26,610 bases of DNA, taken from the IMG/VR virus record IMGVR_UViG_3300048924_000080, positions 1 through 26,610 of that record; one strand, written 5' to 3'. The stretch comes from a virus. Position numbers and translations under genes: made by a program. Below the pieces are notes generated by a model. The model searched no databases and had not been told where the DNA came from. It saw nothing but the letters and a program-made list of their open reading frames with translations. Positions 20,669 through 26,610 of the stretch are shown one piece after another. Position 1 is the stretch's first letter, and each line of letters begins with the position of its first letter.

Positions 20669-21646
20669 TCAGGTTCTCGCCTCGATCGCCAACAGATCGG
20701 CGCGCTGCTTGATGTAGTCCTTGTTCTGCGGGTGCCGCGCATCGCGGAATACCTTCAGCCACTCCGCGTCGCCCTCCAGCTTCATCCGCTCGGCACGCGC
20801 CTGCGCCGGCGTCTTCTGGCCGAAGCTGCCGCCGCTCTGTCCAATGAGCTTGTCCTCACCCATCGCCGAGCCGATCTTCTCGAACAGCTCGACCATGGCT
20901 GCCGAGCCCATGACCTGGTCCATCTGGGCGCCGGTGATCGCATCCGGCTTGAAGAAACCGAACGCGCGCTTGGCGAGCTCGACGTTCTGATCGTACTTGT
21001 CGCCCCAGGAGCCCTTGAGCTTTTCCGTCAACTCTCGGTTTGCGGTGGCGCCGGCATCGCGCAGCGATTTGAGGCTGTCGTTGGTGTGCTTGTGCAAGCC
21101 GTCATACAGCGCCTTGGCCTGCCAGGGCGCGATCCGCGCGTCATGCGCCAGGTCGCTGAACTTGGCGAAGGCCTTCTCGTCATGGACCTCGCCATCGCCG
21201 ACTTTTGGCGCCTCGATCTTGTAGGCTTGCCGATCGGGCGTCCAGCCGAGCTCGGTGTAACCGTTCCAGCCCTTCAGATTGGTGGCGTCGGGCTTGCTGA
21301 TGACGTTGCGGCTGCGCGCCATCTCATCGGCCTGACGTGCCGATGACAGCGCTGTGCCGATGTCAGGAAAATTCTTGCCGTCGAGATATTTGACGGTGTC
21401 GCCGTCCAAGCCCTTGTAGCTCTCGGCGCGCCACCAGCCTTGATCGTTGGACGCGCCGCCAGCACCCGCTCCGGCTCCGGCTCCGGTACCGGCACCGGTA
21501 CCTGCACCTGCGCCGGCGCCGGCTCCGGCTCCGCCGCCACCAGCACCTGCTCCAGCACCTGCTCCAGCGCCGCCAGCTGCACCGCCGGTGCCGCTTGCGT
21601 TTTCGTCGAACAGGAACGGCCGACGATACCGATCAAAAATATTCAC
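20669..21646 (-). CDS. Scaffolding protein candidate with Gly/Ala repeat region
   Basis: A protein of 325 aa. After a short N-terminus (MNIFDRYRRPFLFDE), residues 19-65 are almost pure Gly/Ala with a few Thr. The rest is charged and helical (DLAHDARIAPWQAKALYDGLHKHTND, NRELTEKLKGSWGDKY, FFEKIG-like segments), with a basic end. Size, helix content and its place between portal and capsid fit a scaffolding protein. The start is GTG at 21646, with a near-perfect AAGGAGG 6 nt upstream and a GTGA overlap with the preceding gene. It could instead be a minor head protein. Confidence 0.75.
   Translation of the reverse strand: MNIFDRYRRPFLFDENASGTGGAAGGAGAGAGAGAGGGGAGAGAGAGAGTGAGTGAGAGAGAGGASNDQGWWRAESYKGLDGDTVKYLDGKNFPDIGTALSSARQADEMARSRNVISKPDATNLKGWNGYTELGWTPDRQAYKIEAPKVGDGEVHDEKAFAKFSDLAHDARIAPWQAKALYDGLHKHTNDSLKSLRDAGATANRELTEKLKGSWGDKYDQNVELAKRAFGFFKPDAITGAQMDQVMGSAAMVELFEKIGSAMGEDKLIGQSGGSFGQKTPAQARAERMKLEGDAEWLKVFRDARHPQNKDYIKQRADLLAIEART
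21452..21592 (-). repeat. Gly/Ala-coding low-complexity repeat in scaffold gene
   Basis: This stretch of about 140 bp is built of degenerate GGTGCN/GGAGCC/GGCGCC-type hexamers that encode alternating Gly and Ala. Short perfect repeats (ggctcc, cagcacctgct, ggtaccggcac) suggest slippage. Length variation between related phages is likely. Confidence 0.8.
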
Positions 21647-21969
21647 TTCTTGCCTCCTTGCGTGCGGTCGATTTTGGTCAGCTCAAACAGCGATGCGATG
21701 TCGACGCTGGCGAGCTTGAAGATCTCCAGCGCGCATTGCCGGCGCCCTTCGGCGATCGCCGCGAGATGCGGATCGGGTTCGTTGATCGGCGCGAACACAT
21801 TGTTGCGCAACGCGATGTCGGCCAGCGCCAGACGGGCACGCCGATCCAATTCGCTATATCTGGCCGCCTTGAAGGCGGCATAGCCGCGCAGCACTTCCAT
21901 GCGGCGCTGGTCGTCGCCCCAGACGGTGCGGAACCAGTGCGGCCAATTCTCGTACTTGATCCGCCTCAT
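21643..21969 (-). CDS. Small protein, Bbp19-like
   Basis: A protein of 108 aa. The pattern WPHWFRTVWGDDQRRMEVLRGYAAF followed by AAIAEGRRQCALEIFKLAS resembles the small Bordetella phage Bbp19-type family, which lies next to the portal gene in podoviruses. The role is unknown. It overlaps the portal stop by ATGA and the scaffold start by GTGA. The family call is from memory of the motif, so moderate to low confidence; the gene itself is firm. Confidence 0.8.
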   Translation of the reverse strand: MRRIKYENWPHWFRTVWGDDQRRMEVLRGYAAFKAARYSELDRRARLALADIALRNNVFAPINEPDPHLAAIAEGRRQCALEIFKLASVDIASLFELTKIDRTQGGKK

Positions 21970-23591
21970 CTTGCCGCCCGCCCCTTCGCCAATGTCTTGG
22001 CCTGGTCGGCATGCGAGACGTCGGCATAGATCGACGCGGCCTGCTCCTGCTGGGCGAGCTGGACCTGCGCAGCCTGTGCCTGGGCGCGGGCCTGGCGCTT
22101 CTGCTCGACCACGCGCGGATCGAGCTTGATCGAGGGCACTCCGGATTGCGCATCATGCAGCAGCGCCGAGACGCCATCGACATCGATGTCGTCGAGCCAC
22201 TCCTCGCGCTGCGTCGCCTCGAACAACTGTACCTTGCGGCTGACCCAGCCCATGGCGCCGTTGGCTACGTCGGCCTTCTGCGCCTTGACGAACGGCGAGA
22301 CGAACGTCGGCGTCACCGATGCGCGCAACAGCTCCGGCGGCGGCGGCCCGATGGTACGCATCACCACGCCCATGCGATCGAGCAGCTGGGCGCGGCGCCG
22401 GATGAACCCGCCAAGCCCGCGCTGGATCCGGACAAGGTTGGGCGCCAGCGATTTCAATTCGTCCTGGCTGTAGGCTTGCACCTCCTCAGCCGTCATCTGC
22501 GGCCGCGAGGCCAACACCTGCGACAGCGAGAAACGGAACGCGCGGCGCACCTGGTTGCGGAGATCGTTCTGCAGCTGCAGCGGCAATGAGAGTTGCTTCG
22601 CGCGTTCGAGGATCTGCGCCGGCGGCTTGCCGCCCGTGCTTTCGCCGTAGAGCACATTGCCCGGCACGATGTCGGCCGTGGTCATCACGTCCTCGTCGGC
22701 CGCCCACCACATCGGCTCGGCATCGAACTGGATCCCGACCATGGTGGAGCGCGCGACCTCATCGAGTGACGACATGTCCGGCAGCGCGTTGTGGGCGATG
22801 CCGCGGGCCCAGGTCCGGCCGGAGCGCATCGACCATTCGATCTGATGCACCGGCAGATCGAAATAGCCGCTCTCGGTGTAGAAGTCGGTCTTGTCCGGCG
22901 AAACGTAGCAGGACTTGAATGGCATGTACTTCGCAAACCGGCTGCCCTGGCGGTGGTTCGGATTGGGCGAGATCGCGTGGACGAACGCGATCTCTTCGTC
23001 GTCGCGCGCCGTCGGCGCACGATCGCCGAACTTGCCTTTGGCCTGCCGGCCGGTCAGTCGGAATTCGCGATGGAAGGTGTCGAGATCGCCGTTGGCGTCG
23101 ACGTCCTTGTAGCAGCCGGAGAGCGCTAGGTTTGGCGTGACGATGCGCCCCTGCCCGACCATCTCCTCCTGCCACAGGAAGCCCGTCGCGAACATGCCGA
23201 CATCGCCGAACCAGGCCGGCGCGTTGAGATAGAAATTGTCGATGGTCGGATCGAGCGAGGCTAGGATGATGCTGGTGTAGCTCCAGAGATAGTCCTTGGC
23301 CGGCTTCCAGTTGGCGAGATCCGGATCGGTCGGCACGCCCCAGGAGAACCAGCGCTCGGCGGGATTGACCGCCTTGGAGAACATGCCACCGACAAAATCA
23401 TCGCACGCGTAGAGCGGCGTGCTATCGAACGGATCATCACCATTTGGCTGCCGCTGGTCGTTACGGTTGCCGCCCGAGATATCCTCGTCGCTCTGCATCA
23501 GCCGCGCAATCTCGCGCCAGCGCGGCTCCTCGAGCGCGCGCTTCTTCTTTACCTCGGCGTGACGCGGCTCGATCTCGGACCAGGCAGACAT
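21966..23591 (-). CDS. Head-tail connector (portal), T7 gp8 type
   Basis: A protein of 541 aa, close to the 536 aa of T7 gp8. N-terminal features match the bacteriophage head-to-tail connector family: RHAEVKKKRALEEPRWREIARLM, then a central segment with FVGGMFSKAVNPAERWFSWG and DNFYLNAPAWFGDVGMFATG. The C-terminal third is Gln/Ala-rich helix, as in portal barrels. It forms the dodecameric entry ring used in packaging and ejection. It starts directly after the preceding stop (TGA-ATG), so is probably translationally coupled to the 98-aa gene. Confidence 0.88.
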   Translation of the reverse strand: MSAWSEIEPRHAEVKKKRALEEPRWREIARLMQSDEDISGGNRNDQRQPNGDDPFDSTPLYACDDFVGGMFSKAVNPAERWFSWGVPTDPDLANWKPAKDYLWSYTSIILASLDPTIDNFYLNAPAWFGDVGMFATGFLWQEEMVGQGRIVTPNLALSGCYKDVDANGDLDTFHREFRLTGRQAKGKFGDRAPTARDDEEIAFVHAISPNPNHRQGSRFAKYMPFKSCYVSPDKTDFYTESGYFDLPVHQIEWSMRSGRTWARGIAHNALPDMSSLDEVARSTMVGIQFDAEPMWWAADEDVMTTADIVPGNVLYGESTGGKPPAQILERAKQLSLPLQLQNDLRNQVRRAFRFSLSQVLASRPQMTAEEVQAYSQDELKSLAPNLVRIQRGLGGFIRRRAQLLDRMGVVMRTIGPPPPELLRASVTPTFVSPFVKAQKADVANGAMGWVSRKVQLFEATQREEWLDDIDVDGVSALLHDAQSGVPSIKLDPRVVEQKRQARAQAQAAQVQLAQQEQAASIYADVSHADQAKTLAKGRAAR

Positions 23592-23888
23592 TCACTGCCC
23601 CGACAGCATGCGGAAACCGACCGGCGGCGCGCCCAGCTGCGTCTGCAGCCCGATCCCGAAATTGGATCCCTGCGTCAGCCGGCGCCGCTGATCGTCAGAT
23701 GCGGCCCGCGCGCTCTCGCTGTCCTGTTGCGGAACAGACGCCGCGGCCGCGATGGCATTGGCATCCTTCTGCGCCTGGACCGAGGCCTGCAGCGCCACGG
23801 TGAAGGGATCAGCCTGCTGTTGCCTGCCAAGCATGGCGGCGAACGGGCCGCCGACCTGACTGAAAAAGTCCTGCGAGGAAAACGCCAT
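23592..23888 (-). CDS. Hypothetical small protein upstream of portal
   Basis: A protein of 98 aa, not recognised. Gln/Ala-rich and probably helical in the middle (LQASVQAQKDANAIAAAASVPQQ), with a Gly-containing C-terminus (FGIGLQTQLGAPPVGF). It is the first gene after promoter P2 and abuts the portal gene. It may be a head-completion or regulatory protein. No ribosome site is obvious (CCTCTCC precedes the ATG), although the promoter leaves a leader of about 22 nt. Confidence 0.7.
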   Translation of the reverse strand: MAFSSQDFFSQVGGPFAAMLGRQQQADPFTVALQASVQAQKDANAIAAAASVPQQDSESARAASDDQRRRLTQGSNFGIGLQTQLGAPPVGFRMLSGQ

Positions 23889-23918
23889 GGAGAGGTCTGC
23901 CGGGTTTCGAGGTTGCCG

Positions 23919-23949
23919 ACCCTACGGGCGAGCCATCGGCGTCAACCGC
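23919..23949 (-). promoter_or_regulatory. Late promoter element P2 (portal module)
   Basis: On the minus strand: GCGGTTGACG, 15 bp, TAGGGTCGG, in the 66-bp gap between the large terminase stop and the 98-aa gene. The ATG lies 30 nt after the -10 hexamer. Its -10 and flank are identical to P5. Confidence 0.78.
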
Positions 23950-23954
23950 GGACT

Positions 23955-25568
23955 TCAGGCCCTTTTTCGCTTGATCGGATTGTAGCGGCCGGCGCCGCGG
24001 GCTTCCTCGCGGCGCTTGGCGCGGCTGGCCGCAGCCGCGCCGACCCGACGCTTGGCTTCCGAGCTGCCGCAGGCCAGCGCGCCATACTCCGCCGCCTCGC
24101 AGGTGTGACCGTCCTTGGTCTTGGCGACAGAGCCGAGATCGTCGGTGCCGGCGATGTGCTTGAAGTGGTAGGTCTGCGCCGCACCGCGGCGGATCGTCTT
24201 ACAGCTGGGATCCACAATCAGACCAGGCTCGCCGGCCTCGCAGGTATGCCGCAGCTTCGACTTGATCGCCTCATGACGTGTCGTCGGGTTGTTCGTTGGC
24301 GCAGGGTGGACCTTTCGCCCCAAGAATTTTCCGAGGTTCTGCCGATCTGATCCTGCTTCGAGATCTTCGCCCGCGCACATCGCCGGATCGCACAACGACA
24401 GGAACTCGCAGCCTTCAAACCGCGTCGCCTCCAGCTGCAGCATCGCGGTCGCGAGCTCCTGCATGCCGCCACGCTCCAGCGGGCATTCGGCCAGGATCCG
24501 CAGCTGGCCGTTGGATTTCTCCTGCATGTAGACGGTCGTTGGCGTGAGACCGCCGTCGGTCCCGGTGATGACAGGCAACTCCTTGATCACCGGGATGGGA
24601 TGCTTCGCCATGTTGCGATCTTCATCCCACTCAGGCCAGACCGGGTTGTTTGCGCGGGTGAAGCCCGGCCGCGCGTGGATCATGCGCTTGATCCACCACG
24701 GCCGATGCGAGTTCATCATCGCGGAGTTTTCGTAATAGCCGCGGCCCATCGCCTCGATGTTCTCGGCGTTCTCCGCCAATCCGGACGGCTGTTCGTGCAG
24801 CACATGGCCCGGCTTTTTGTTCTCATAGAAGTCGCGGTAGATGAAATGCAGCACGTCCGGGGCGTTGCCGTCGCCGTAGAAGCGACCAGCGCGCTTGATG
24901 ATCTCGCGCGGCGGCTCGCGGCCGACGCGGTCGACCAAAGCAGAGCACAGCTCCTCCGGCAGCGTCGGCCATTCGTTGAAATAGCAATCGGTGAATTCGT
25001 TGCCGAGGATGTCGTCAGGATCCATGGTCTCGCCGAAGGCGCGGAAACGATTGATCAGAGCGATGCGGCCGAATTCGTCCTCAAACGTCAGCGCGTGCTC
25101 GGCTTCGCGCGGGCTGGCGCCGGTCCACTTCGATCCCGGCAAATCCTTGGGAAAAAGTTTCCACCAGGAGGGGATTGTCGCCTTCCAGATATTCACGTAC
25201 TTCTGTCGCCATGTGCCGAGCACGTATCGGCGCACCCCGTCCGCACCGGGAAAAATCCTTTGGGCCTCGACCAGCGCTTTCTTGCCACTCGCGATCGTCT
25301 TGCCGGATCCGCCGGGACCAATGATCAGGTCCGCCGGGTTGTGCGAGAGGATGTAGCGATCGCTGATGGGACCCGCGCTCCGCATCAGGTTCACCGTCCC
25401 CGTCTTGTCCTGCTTGTGCAGCTGGTCGACGACGTCCGGAAACTGCTTTCGGAATTCGTCGTCGGCCTCGACGTGGCTCATCTGATTTTTATACGGGTCC
25501 GCCGATCCCAGAACATCGGCGAGCGAGGTCTGCTCGAGCAGCGCCTGCGGGCTTGACGCGTCGCTCAC
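23955..25568 (-). CDS. Terminase large subunit
   Basis: A protein of 537 aa. The ATPase domain has Walker A GPGGSGKT (residues 84-91). The region expected to hold Walker B reads TDCYFNEWPTL (193-203), with Glu199 as candidate catalytic residue but Asn in place of the usual Asp. The nuclease domain has GTDGG (D338), SLCDPAM (D394) and GHTCEAAEYGAL, where E491 stands where many terminases have Asp. It packages DNA through the portal. The start is GTG at 25568, 7 nt after GGGGGGA. An upstream ATG (25676) would add 36 residues translated from the hairpin-rich gap and is less likely. Confidence 0.88.
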   Translation of the reverse strand: MSDASSPQALLEQTSLADVLGSADPYKNQMSHVEADDEFRKQFPDVVDQLHKQDKTGTVNLMRSAGPISDRYILSHNPADLIIGPGGSGKTIASGKKALVEAQRIFPGADGVRRYVLGTWRQKYVNIWKATIPSWWKLFPKDLPGSKWTGASPREAEHALTFEDEFGRIALINRFRAFGETMDPDDILGNEFTDCYFNEWPTLPEELCSALVDRVGREPPREIIKRAGRFYGDGNAPDVLHFIYRDFYENKKPGHVLHEQPSGLAENAENIEAMGRGYYENSAMMNSHRPWWIKRMIHARPGFTRANNPVWPEWDEDRNMAKHPIPVIKELPVITGTDGGLTPTTVYMQEKSNGQLRILAECPLERGGMQELATAMLQLEATRFEGCEFLSLCDPAMCAGEDLEAGSDRQNLGKFLGRKVHPAPTNNPTTRHEAIKSKLRHTCEAGEPGLIVDPSCKTIRRGAAQTYHFKHIAGTDDLGSVAKTKDGHTCEAAEYGALACGSSEAKRRVGAAAASRAKRREEARGAGRYNPIKRKRA

Positions 25569-25895
25569 GCGAAATCCCCCCGCCCCGTTTCGACTTCGGA
25601 AATTTCGCGCACCTTGGCTGAGACCTGATCGCTGACAGCGCAGGGGCGCGAAAAAAATCGCGCGATGCGGGGGCACGGGCTGTCGAGGTTTGGTTTTGGG
25701 GGTACCGCCCCCCGGCCGTCCCGGGGGGGTGCACCCCTGAAAACTCGGCCGCAGGCCTCCGCATTGCTGCGGCGCCTGCGGCCAGGTCGACGCGAGATCC
25801 GCACGATCCGCGTCGACGTCACCGGCCTTGAAGGCCTCGCGGCCGGTGATTTGGGAGTAGCTGCCCTACAGCCACAAGCCCTTGAGAATGCTGCG
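25569..25895. other. Hairpin array between terminase genes
   Basis: A gap of 327 bp with five strong inverted repeats and no convincing gene. H1: GGCCGCAGGC/GCCTGCGGCC (747-756/774-783, adding 25,000) with an inner CCGCA/TGCGG stem. H2: GTCGACGCG/CGCGTCGAC (786-794/809-817) with inner GATC pairs. H3: TCACCGGCC/GGCCGGTGA (819-827/841-849). H4: CCCCCCGG/CCGGGGGG (708-715/721-728), overlapping a GGGGTGCACCCC palindrome (726-737) and a GGGGG that can pair alternatively. H5: GCGCGA/TCGCGC with a six-A loop (646-663). Candidate roles are a packaging (cos/pac) site, attenuator, structured RNA, or host palindromic repeat. Confidence 0.65.
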
Positions 25896-26465
25896 CTAGT
25901 CGTCACCGTGCGACACGTCACCGTGCGACACGTTCTGCTCCGGTGCGCTAAGCGCTTGATTTTCCTGTGTTTGTTCAATGTACATCCAAGGCGGCCGAAC
26001 CGAGCCATCCGAGCCCAGCGCCGGCGCAGACTGCCCTGGAAACACCATCGTCAACCGAGGTGCGACCGCGTTGCCGCTGGCATCGACCTGGCCGAGCTGG
26101 GCGTAGAAGTACCGCGCGAGCTCGCTCCACATGCGATCGAGGCGATCGAACGCCTCCAGCTTGGTGCAGCCGAGCTCGATCGCGAGCGTCTCAGGCGTGT
26201 GCATCGCATAGCGAAAACGCCGCTCCAGCGGATCTCCGCAGAGTTTCCGCACGAATTCGAGCATCTCGCGCGTCGCCTTATTCTGTGCGCCTGGCGGACG
26301 GCCGCGCCGATCGGCCTTGATCGCGGTCTCGACGCGCTCGACCTGGCTGTCGGTAAGGCTCGGCCGCATCGCCGGCATGAGCTCGAGCTGCTCGATGGCC
26401 GCGGGCGCCGGCGCCGCCGCCGCAATCACCTCCGCGATCGCGGCCTTCTGTGCCTTCTTCGCCAT
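25896..26465 (-). CDS. Terminase small subunit (putative)
   Basis: A protein of 189 aa. An Ala-rich N-terminus and a linker precede ADRRGRPPGAQNKATREMLEFVRKLCGDPLERRF, whose GRP.G..NK pattern is common in small terminase subunits, then helical segments (ELGCTKLEAFDRLDRMWSELARYFYAQLG). The C-terminus is a duplicated short motif (VSHGD). The position directly upstream of the large subunit supports the call. It should bind the packaging site and load the large subunit. The start is ATG at 26465, with GAGG 13 nt upstream and promoter P1 about 30 nt upstream. Confidence 0.75.
   Translation of the reverse strand: MAKKAQKAAIAEVIAAAAPAPAAIEQLELMPAMRPSLTDSQVERVETAIKADRRGRPPGAQNKATREMLEFVRKLCGDPLERRFRYAMHTPETLAIELGCTKLEAFDRLDRMWSELARYFYAQLGQVDASGNAVAPRLTMVFPGQSAPALGSDGSVRPPWMYIEQTQENQALSAPEQNVSHGDVSHGDD
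25901..25930. repeat. Perfect tandem 15-bp duplication in small terminase 3' end
   Basis: The 15-mer cgtcaccgtgcgaca occurs twice back to back (25901-25915, 25916-25930). In frame it encodes VSHGD twice at the C-terminus. Recent slippage is likely, because the copies are identical. Confidence 0.9.
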
Positions 26466-26496
26466 GCTCGGCGCTACCTCGCTGAATTTCCGGCCA

Positions 26497-26527
26497 TATT
26501 TAATTCACCGCCGCGAGCGGCAACCGC
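26497..26527 (-). promoter_or_regulatory. Late promoter element P1 (terminase), variant
   Basis: On the minus strand: GCGGTTGCCG, 15 bp, TAAATA, then 31 nt to the small terminase ATG. It differs from the others by one base in the -35 block and by a more AT-rich -10. A 5-bp inverted repeat (GCCGC/GCGGC, 26510-26521) overlaps the -35 and could be an operator. It is the likely start of the late transcription unit. Confidence 0.6.
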
Positions 26528-26540
26528 TGGCTCCCGCGCC

Positions 26541-26609
26541 TCACTGTCTGGACTGTCTAATCATCTGTCTGGTCATAAACCCATGAACTACCTTTCCTTT
26601 TTCAATTCT
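26541..26609 (-). CDS. Possible C-terminal end of an upstream gene (partial)
   Basis: An open frame enters from the right window edge and stops at TGA (26541-26543), 22 codons in. It ends GFMTRQMIRQSRQ and contains a threefold AGACAG repeat in frame. Too little is visible to name it. It may equally be non-coding sequence upstream of the terminase genes. Confidence 0.3.
   Translation of the reverse strand, partial: RIEKGKVVHGFMTRQMIRQSRQ
26543..26572 (-). repeat. Three AGACAG repeats upstream of the small terminase
   Basis: On the minus strand, AGACAG occurs three times with starts 12 and 9 bp apart (CCAGACAG, TTAGACAG, TCCAGACAG), about 20 bp upstream of promoter P1. The iterated short motif could bind a regulator or the small terminase; alternatively it is repetition inside a coding end. 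Confidence 0.45.
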
Positions 26610-26610
26610 T

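Noticed and set aside
21452-21592. CRISPR-like repeat
   Set aside because: The repeats are short degenerate hexamers that encode Gly/Ala in frame, with no unique spacers.
25569-25676. N-terminal extension of the large terminase to ATG 25676
   Set aside because: The extra residues come from the hairpin-rich gap; a GTG with GGGGGGA at proper spacing starts the conserved part.
25565-26008. Minus-strand frame that crosses the terminase gap and ends in the GTGA of the large terminase
   Set aside because: The stop overlap is tempting, but the sequence is Arg/Pro-rich, half of it shadows the small terminase, and it runs through all the hairpins.
26045-26060. GGTTGACG inside the small terminase gene as another promoter copy
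   Set aside because: No TAnnnT hexamer occurs 15 bp downstream (CAGTCT is found) and the GCGG extension is absent.
212-26465. Gene transfer agent cluster instead of a prophage
   Set aside because: The gene set is podovirus-type (gp8 connector, gp11/gp12 tubular proteins, ejection proteins), a tRNA attachment scar is present, and only the spike-base-like protein recalls a GTA.

Overview
The window is the late (structural and lysis) half of a temperate, short-tailed (podovirus-type) prophage. The host is a GC-rich alphaproteobacterium; the codon usage and the lysis-protein families suggest Rhizobiales, perhaps a Bradyrhizobium or Rhodopseudomonas relative. That placement is inference, since no chromosomal gene is visible. 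Every gene I can support lies on the minus strand, so the text below runs from high to low coordinates.

Layout in transcription order: terminase small subunit (26465-25896); a 327-bp stem-loop-rich gap; terminase large subunit (25568-23955); a small protein and the T7-type head-tail connector/portal (23888-21966); a small Bbp19-like protein, a glycine/alanine-rich scaffold candidate and a 176-aa protein (21969-20125); major capsid and a decoration-like protein (19834-18366); tail tubular proteins A and B (18306-15435); an ejection group with a gp14-like protein, a 901-aa transglycosylase, a 39-aa membrane peptide, a 541-aa protein, an 84-aa Cys-rich protein and an 809-aa protein (15431-7608); a head-spike-base-like protein with an SGNH esterase (7560-5898); a T7-type fibre adaptor, a fibre with an Mtd-like N-terminus and a 163-aa protein (5691-2436); and a five-gene lysis cassette (2405-212). 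The window reaches the left prophage end at positions 72-116, a 45-bp 3' fragment of tRNA-Lys(CTT) that fits attL. Integrase, repressor and replication genes are absent and presumably lie to the right.

Genes are packed tightly. Most junctions are ATGA, GTGA or TGATG overlaps, so translation is probably coupled inside each module. The most striking feature is a repeated promoter-like element, GCGGTTGAC-N16-TAnnnT (exactly 15 bp between the two hexamers). It occurs seven times on the coding strand, each time directly upstream of a functional module: packaging, connector, capsid, ejection, spike, fibre and lysis. At three of these the start codon lies only 6-7 nt after the -10 hexamer, which predicts leaderless mRNAs. 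This looks like a phage-wide late-promoter system. The other unusual structures are the five-hairpin array between the terminase genes, hairpins on both sides of the decoration gene, and an AT-richer SGNH esterase that appears to be an exchanged receptor module.
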